Shown here: in pieces, positions 60,918 through 64,000 of the stretch | How the letters are laid out: each line of letters starts with the position of its first letter | Numbering within the stretch: position 1 is the first letter of the stretch | Assembly (NCBI GenBank): GCA_015066345.1 | Contig: SVOQ01000004.1 | Coordinates: 1-64,000 of the forward strand | Origin: Oscillospiraceae bacterium | Lineage (GTDB): Bacteria > Bacillota > Clostridia > Oscillospirales > Acutalibacteraceae | DNA: 64,000 nucleotides | Direction of reading: 5' to 3' | Program-made: the position numbers and the translations under genes | The notes under the pieces: model-generated | What the model was told of the DNA's origin: nothing | Databases searched by the model: none | The model's input: only the letters and a program-made list of their open reading frames with translations

Positions 60918-60945
60918 GAGAGCAGGGATTAGTTTCCCTACTCTC
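60918..60945. other. Hairpin in the intergenic gap after the element
   Basis: GAGAGCAGGGA / TCCCTACTCTC with a small loop, and a T-rich tract on the reverse side. It could be a reverse terminator or the right edge of the mobilizable element. I see no gene in 60828-61199. Confidence 0.4.
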
Positions 60946-61162
60946 ACTATAACTCGGCTTATTTGGCTTTTAGTGGCGAACAAATGGGAGCATTCATAGT
61001 TTGTATATAACCTTTTCTTTGATTTCAATATAATATTCTACATACTATAAAATTTACTACTAATCAAATCAACCACATTGCAAATAATCCAACCGTCAGT
61101 TGATTTAATATCTCCAAACAAGTCATTGATTTATTTCTGAAAAATTGGTACGATACATATGA

Positions 61163-61176
61163 CAACAGCGCTGTTG
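61163..61176. promoter_or_regulatory. Operator candidate before XRE gene
   Basis: Perfect 14-bp palindrome CAACAGCGCTGTTG, 23 bases before the ATG, suited to a dimeric HTH repressor acting on its own gene. Confidence 0.45.
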
Positions 61177-61199
61177 ATTTCTTTAAGGAGTTGACTAAA

Positions 61200-62294
61200 A
61201 TGATAATCAATATTGGCGAAACAATAAAATCAATGCGAAAAGATAAAAACATAACACAGGAGACTCTTGCGAATTTTCTCGGTGTTAGCAATCAAAGCAT
61301 AAGCAAATGGGAGCGTAATGAAACATATCCCGATATTACTATGCTTCCTGCAATAGCTTCTTTTTTCGGCACAAGCCTTGACAATCTTCTCGGTATTAAC
61401 AAAATTGAACAGGAACAAAAAATTCAGTACTATTGCAACGAGTATTCAAGGCTTTGGAGTGAGCATAAATCTGATGATGTGACGGCATTAATGAAGCAAG
61501 CTGTGTGTGAATTCCCCGGCAATTTTGATTTGCTTGTAAAATACCTGAACTGCCTTACCAATGCCAATATTAATGGAAATCGTTTGCTTGAGGTCAGAGA
61601 TGAGGCACAGAATATTTATGAGTTAATTCAAGAACAGTGCACAACCGATAGCATCAGAATTTGGGCAAAGAAGCTGATGTGCAGATATTTGAGCAGATTA
61701 AGTGTGATTGATGCAAGCGGAGTAGATATAGCTCATGCTGAAAGAGTGTTATCAGGTATGCCTTTAATGCAGAATTCAAGAGATATTGAAGCTATGTATA
61801 TTTATCACAATGATGCAGAAAAAAGAAGGCAAGCCTGTGCCAACGGTGTGTCGGAGCTCTTAAGATTGCTTGGTGAAACCTTGTTTAGAACATATGACGA
61901 GCCTACTGACTATGATGAAAAAATTTTAGAGAGGTTTATCGATTTGCTAAAAGCTATTATGCCCGATGAGGATTACGGAAAGAGCTTTAATCATATTATT
62001 TACAATTATGGCTATCTCGGTGTAAAAAGATATTTGAACGGAGACGAAGAAAGTGCCATCAGATGTTTTGAGGAAGAAGTGAGACTTGCAAAAGCTTTTG
62101 ACAGTTTACCTGACATTTCCGTAAGTACATCACCTGTTGTCAATGGTGCAATGTTCGAAAAAGCAAAAACTAACCTTGGAACAAGCAAAATGCAAAGCAG
62201 AGTAAAGCATCTTTTGACAAACAGATATCCACTTTCAGAAGAATTCAGGGAAAAACCTGAGTTCAAAAAATTAATAACCAGTATTGAATGCTAA
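61200..62294 (+). CDS. XRE-family regulator with long helical sensor domain
   Basis: 364-aa protein. Cro/C1-type HTH (about 3-58: TIKSMRKDKNITQETLANFL, GVSNQSISKWERNETYPDI, PAIASFFGTSLDNLLG). The remaining 300 residues are all-helical with TPR-like pattern, seen in peptide-responsive or stress-responsive Clostridia regulators. AAGGAG at 61185-61190 selects the ATG at 61200 over the TTG at 61191. Confidence 0.87.
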   Translation: MIINIGETIKSMRKDKNITQETLANFLGVSNQSISKWERNETYPDITMLPAIASFFGTSLDNLLGINKIEQEQKIQYYCNEYSRLWSEHKSDDVTALMKQAVCEFPGNFDLLVKYLNCLTNANINGNRLLEVRDEAQNIYELIQEQCTTDSIRIWAKKLMCRYLSRLSVIDASGVDIAHAERVLSGMPLMQNSRDIEAMYIYHNDAEKRRQACANGVSELLRLLGETLFRTYDEPTDYDEKILERFIDLLKAIMPDEDYGKSFNHIIYNYGYLGVKRYLNGDEESAIRCFEEEVRLAKAFDSLPDISVSTSPVVNGAMFEKAKTNLGTSKMQSRVKHLLTNRYPLSEEFREKPEFKKLITSIEC

Positions 62295-62297
62295 ATA

Positions 62298-62338
62298 AAA
62301 AATCCGCATCACAGCTGATTGCTATGGTGTGGATTTTC
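62298..62338. terminator. Bidirectional terminator
   Basis: AAAATCCGCATCA pairs with TGGTGTGGATTTT using two wobble pairs, between convergent genes. Confidence 0.75.
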
Positions 62339-62342
62339 TTGT

Positions 62343-63059
62343 TTATGGTATATATTTTTTAACAAATTCATCATACTCGTCTTTTTCTGTTATCCAAACG
62401 ATAACAGGATATTCTTTTACACCGAGTTGAGTGAGTGCTTCAAAGCGATGGTTGCCGTCACAGAGTTCAAAGCCGTGGTCAACGAAATGCACTATCAGCG
62501 GTGGCATATCATCATTTGATTTAAATTTTTCTTTTAATGCTTGTACTCTTTTTTCAAACCATTCTTCACTAACCTGATACTTTATGTTTTCTTCAGGACC
62601 GCAACAACGAGAAAACAAAGATAATGGCATTGTAACTGGTCCTAAATAATATCTGTCAAACAGTTTCAGTCCGTCCGAAAAAGCTTTATTGTGACCATCC
62701 GAAAGCAAAAACAAATGAACCCATTCTTCGAGTTTACCTGCATCGGCAAATTCTTTTGCAGACGATAAAGAACACTTGTAAGTTAGTTCTTTGTTTTCGC
62801 TTTTGGTGTAAACAATTTTCTTGATTGATTCAATAGAAAGGTTATATTCATCAGCAAGATTTTCAATGGTAGAGCCTGATATAAACTTTTCTTTTATCTC
62901 TTGGTTTCGTTCTACAAGATACCGCTTATACCCTGAAGTTTCACCCCAAGAGCGTTTTGCTATTGTTTCAGGAATATAAATCAACTTACCTGCAGCAAAT
63001 TTCTGCACTCGTTTGAGCAAATCTTCCGGTAATATATCGGCGGCGTTTTCGTAATTCAT
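62343..63059 (-). CDS. CD3324-type HTH protein fused to ParB/Srx-like domain
   Basis: 238-aa protein. The N-terminal third (NAADILPEDLLKRVQKFAAG, then IPETIAKRSWGETSGYK and ENLADEYNLSIESIKKIV) is like CD3324/Mor-type HTH proteins. The C-terminal 70 residues (PPLIVHFVDHGFELCDGNHR, then FEALTQLGVKEYPVIVWI) have the DGNHR box of ParB/sulfiredoxin-like nucleotide-binding folds. The ATG at 63059 starts 6 bases after the upstream gene stop; GAGG lies about 11 bases before. Probably co-transcribed with the kinase. Confidence 0.72.
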   Translation of the reverse strand: MNYENAADILPEDLLKRVQKFAAGKLIYIPETIAKRSWGETSGYKRYLVERNQEIKEKFISGSTIENLADEYNLSIESIKKIVYTKSENKELTYKCSLSSAKEFADAGKLEEWVHLFLLSDGHNKAFSDGLKLFDRYYLGPVTMPLSLFSRCCGPEENIKYQVSEEWFEKRVQALKEKFKSNDDMPPLIVHFVDHGFELCDGNHRFEALTQLGVKEYPVIVWITEKDEYDEFVKKYIP

Positions 63060-63064
63060 TGTTT

Positions 63065-63592
63065 TCAATCCTCTGTGAGTTTGGATTTTATCCACCTATC
63101 AACATATTCTGCTGCTTGTTCTGGAGTGAGATTAGACGTGTCAAGCAAGTCAATATTAGGTTCGGTTTTATCGTGGTTTTCTTTAAGCCAATTATTGAAC
63201 TGCATAGAGGAAGCAATCCAATTTTCATCGGTAACTTTTCTGCCGACTGTCATTCTTTGCATCATAGTTTCATCATCGCAAACTACAGCAAGATAATACA
63301 TATCAGAAAACAATTCTCTTTCAGGCAGATTTTCAAACTGTTTTGGTGTACAAGCTCCACACACAACACAGGGCATACCAATTTGTGAAATGTTAGCACA
63401 AAGCTTCATCCACATTCTGCGATATGCTCTGTAATCATCTTCGGGGGTGTTATATACATCGTTCCAGGTTATGTCACTTTCAAGAACAATATAGTCTGTT
63501 TCATTTTTGAAAAGCTCGTTACAAACAGTTGTTTTACCTGCACACGAAGCTCCCGTGATGGAGAACAAAGGTAATTTCTTAGTAGGTTTCAT
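63065..63592 (-). CDS. P-loop nucleoside/small-molecule kinase-like protein
   Basis: 175-aa protein with Walker A GASCAGKTTVC (about 14-24), a DE-type strand (IVLESDITWND), and an Arg-rich lid region (MMQRMTVGRKV). The fold resembles shikimate/gluconate kinases and broad AAA kinase-like proteins. Substrate unknown. GGAGGC is 6 bases before the ATG. Confidence 0.8.
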   Translation of the reverse strand: MKPTKKLPLFSITGASCAGKTTVCNELFKNETDYIVLESDITWNDVYNTPEDDYRAYRRMWMKLCANISQIGMPCVVCGACTPKQFENLPERELFSDMYYLAVVCDDETMMQRMTVGRKVTDENWIASSMQFNNWLKENHDKTEPNIDLLDTSNLTPEQAAEYVDRWIKSKLTED

Positions 63593-63661
63593 AGTTATGC
63601 CTCCTTTTGTTCTATTGTATCATTTTAGCTTGAGGCATGTATATGTAAAGAATGGTTTAAA

Positions 63662-64000
63662 CTAATCTCGACATAAGTCTTTACGATACATAACTTCAAC
63701 CGCATCATACGAAATCTGTTTGTTATCTGTAAGCTCAAATCCGTGCTTCTCGTAAAAACTACGGGCACGAGTGTTCTTTTCAAACACCCAAAGCAACACA
63801 CTGTTATATCCTGAATTTTTAATTTCATCGATGATATGATTCATCATAATTGAGCCATAGCCTTTACCCTGATTTTTGCTCAAACTATGAATACAGATAA
63901 GTTCTGCACAATCCGAAAATTGAGGATTTCTTGCTTTACTCCAAGCTGCAATACAATGAGGTTTATCATTAATTTCAAGAATTGACATTTCTGCATAACC
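63662..64000 (-). CDS. GNAT-family N-acetyltransferase (partial)
   Basis: At least 112 residues; the frame is still open at the right window edge, so the N-terminus is missing. The acetyl-CoA binding motif is SLSKNQGKGYGSIMMNHII, with the C-terminal SVLLWVFEKNTRARSFYEKH and GFE end of the fold. The acceptor substrate is unknown. Confidence 0.88.
   Translation of the reverse strand, partial: GYAEMSILEINDKPHCIAAWSKARNPQFSDCAELICIHSLSKNQGKGYGSIMMNHIIDEIKNSGYNSVLLWVFEKNTRARSFYEKHGFELTDNKQISYDAVEVMYRKDLCRD

Overview
The window looks like a chromosomal segment of a spore-forming Bacillota, most probably a gut Clostridia of the Oscillospirales (Ruminococcaceae-like) type. The evidence is the moderately low GC, strong AGGAGG-type ribosome sites with ATG, GTG and TTG starts, sporulation genes (gpr, spoIIP), FtsX-type ABC transporters next to two-component systems, and a Tn4451-like serine-recombinase mobilizable element. 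The genus assignment is inference only.

Layout. 1-4.5 kb: FAD oxidoreductase, tRNA-Gln, MATE exporter and a truncated MocR regulator. 4.5-7.0 kb: a repeat island bounded by inverted repeats, holding tRNA-Ser(UGA), tRNA-Ser(GCU), copies of the tRNA-Ser 3' end, arrays of short hairpins, and a free-standing EF-Tu domain-III-like gene. 7-20.5 kb: glycogen phosphorylase, two secreted Gln/Asn-rich proteins with matching promoters, a YhhN-type membrane protein, TtcA-like tRNA thiolase, then a reverse-strand response regulator/histidine kinase/HtrA set, a surface protein and aldose 1-epimerase. 20.7-30.7 kb: FHA-FtsW/RodA fusion with PBP2, an ABC exporter with a giant coiled-coil permease, TetR, PHP-domain protein and a propeller-like protein. 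30.7-36.6 kb: a Bce-like sensing/ABC module interrupted by a four-helix-bundle (S23/Avd-like) gene that sits between hairpin arrays. 36.7-45.1 kb: MITE-like element, CARDB-like surface protein, an HTH/HipS-like plus HipT-like kinase pair, two tiny divergent genes between twin terminators, YchF, and a TIR-TPR-membrane-RCC1 protein. 45.2-55.2 kb: gpr-spoIIP, pgi, a P-loop protein, yceD-rpmF, DUF512-type protein, der, and a BspA/FnIII surface protein. 55.3-60.8 kb: mobilizable element (serine recombinase, relaxase with a nested gene, MobC, candidate oriT). 61.2 kb to the end: XRE regulator, HTH/ParB-like protein, P-loop kinase and a partial GNAT acetyltransferase.

The most unusual content is the family of short-hairpin arrays. 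One class alternates the heptamer GCGATAT with small hairpins of changing sequence; two copies flank the four-helix-bundle gene and two further arrays stand alone. A second class is anchored on copies of tRNA 3' ends (Gln and Ser): an inverted T-arm, a string of hairpins, then a correct tRNA 3' end and a terminator. Different copies keep pairing while the stem sequence changes, so structure seems to be maintained. Functions named below come from motif recognition by eye; no database search was run.
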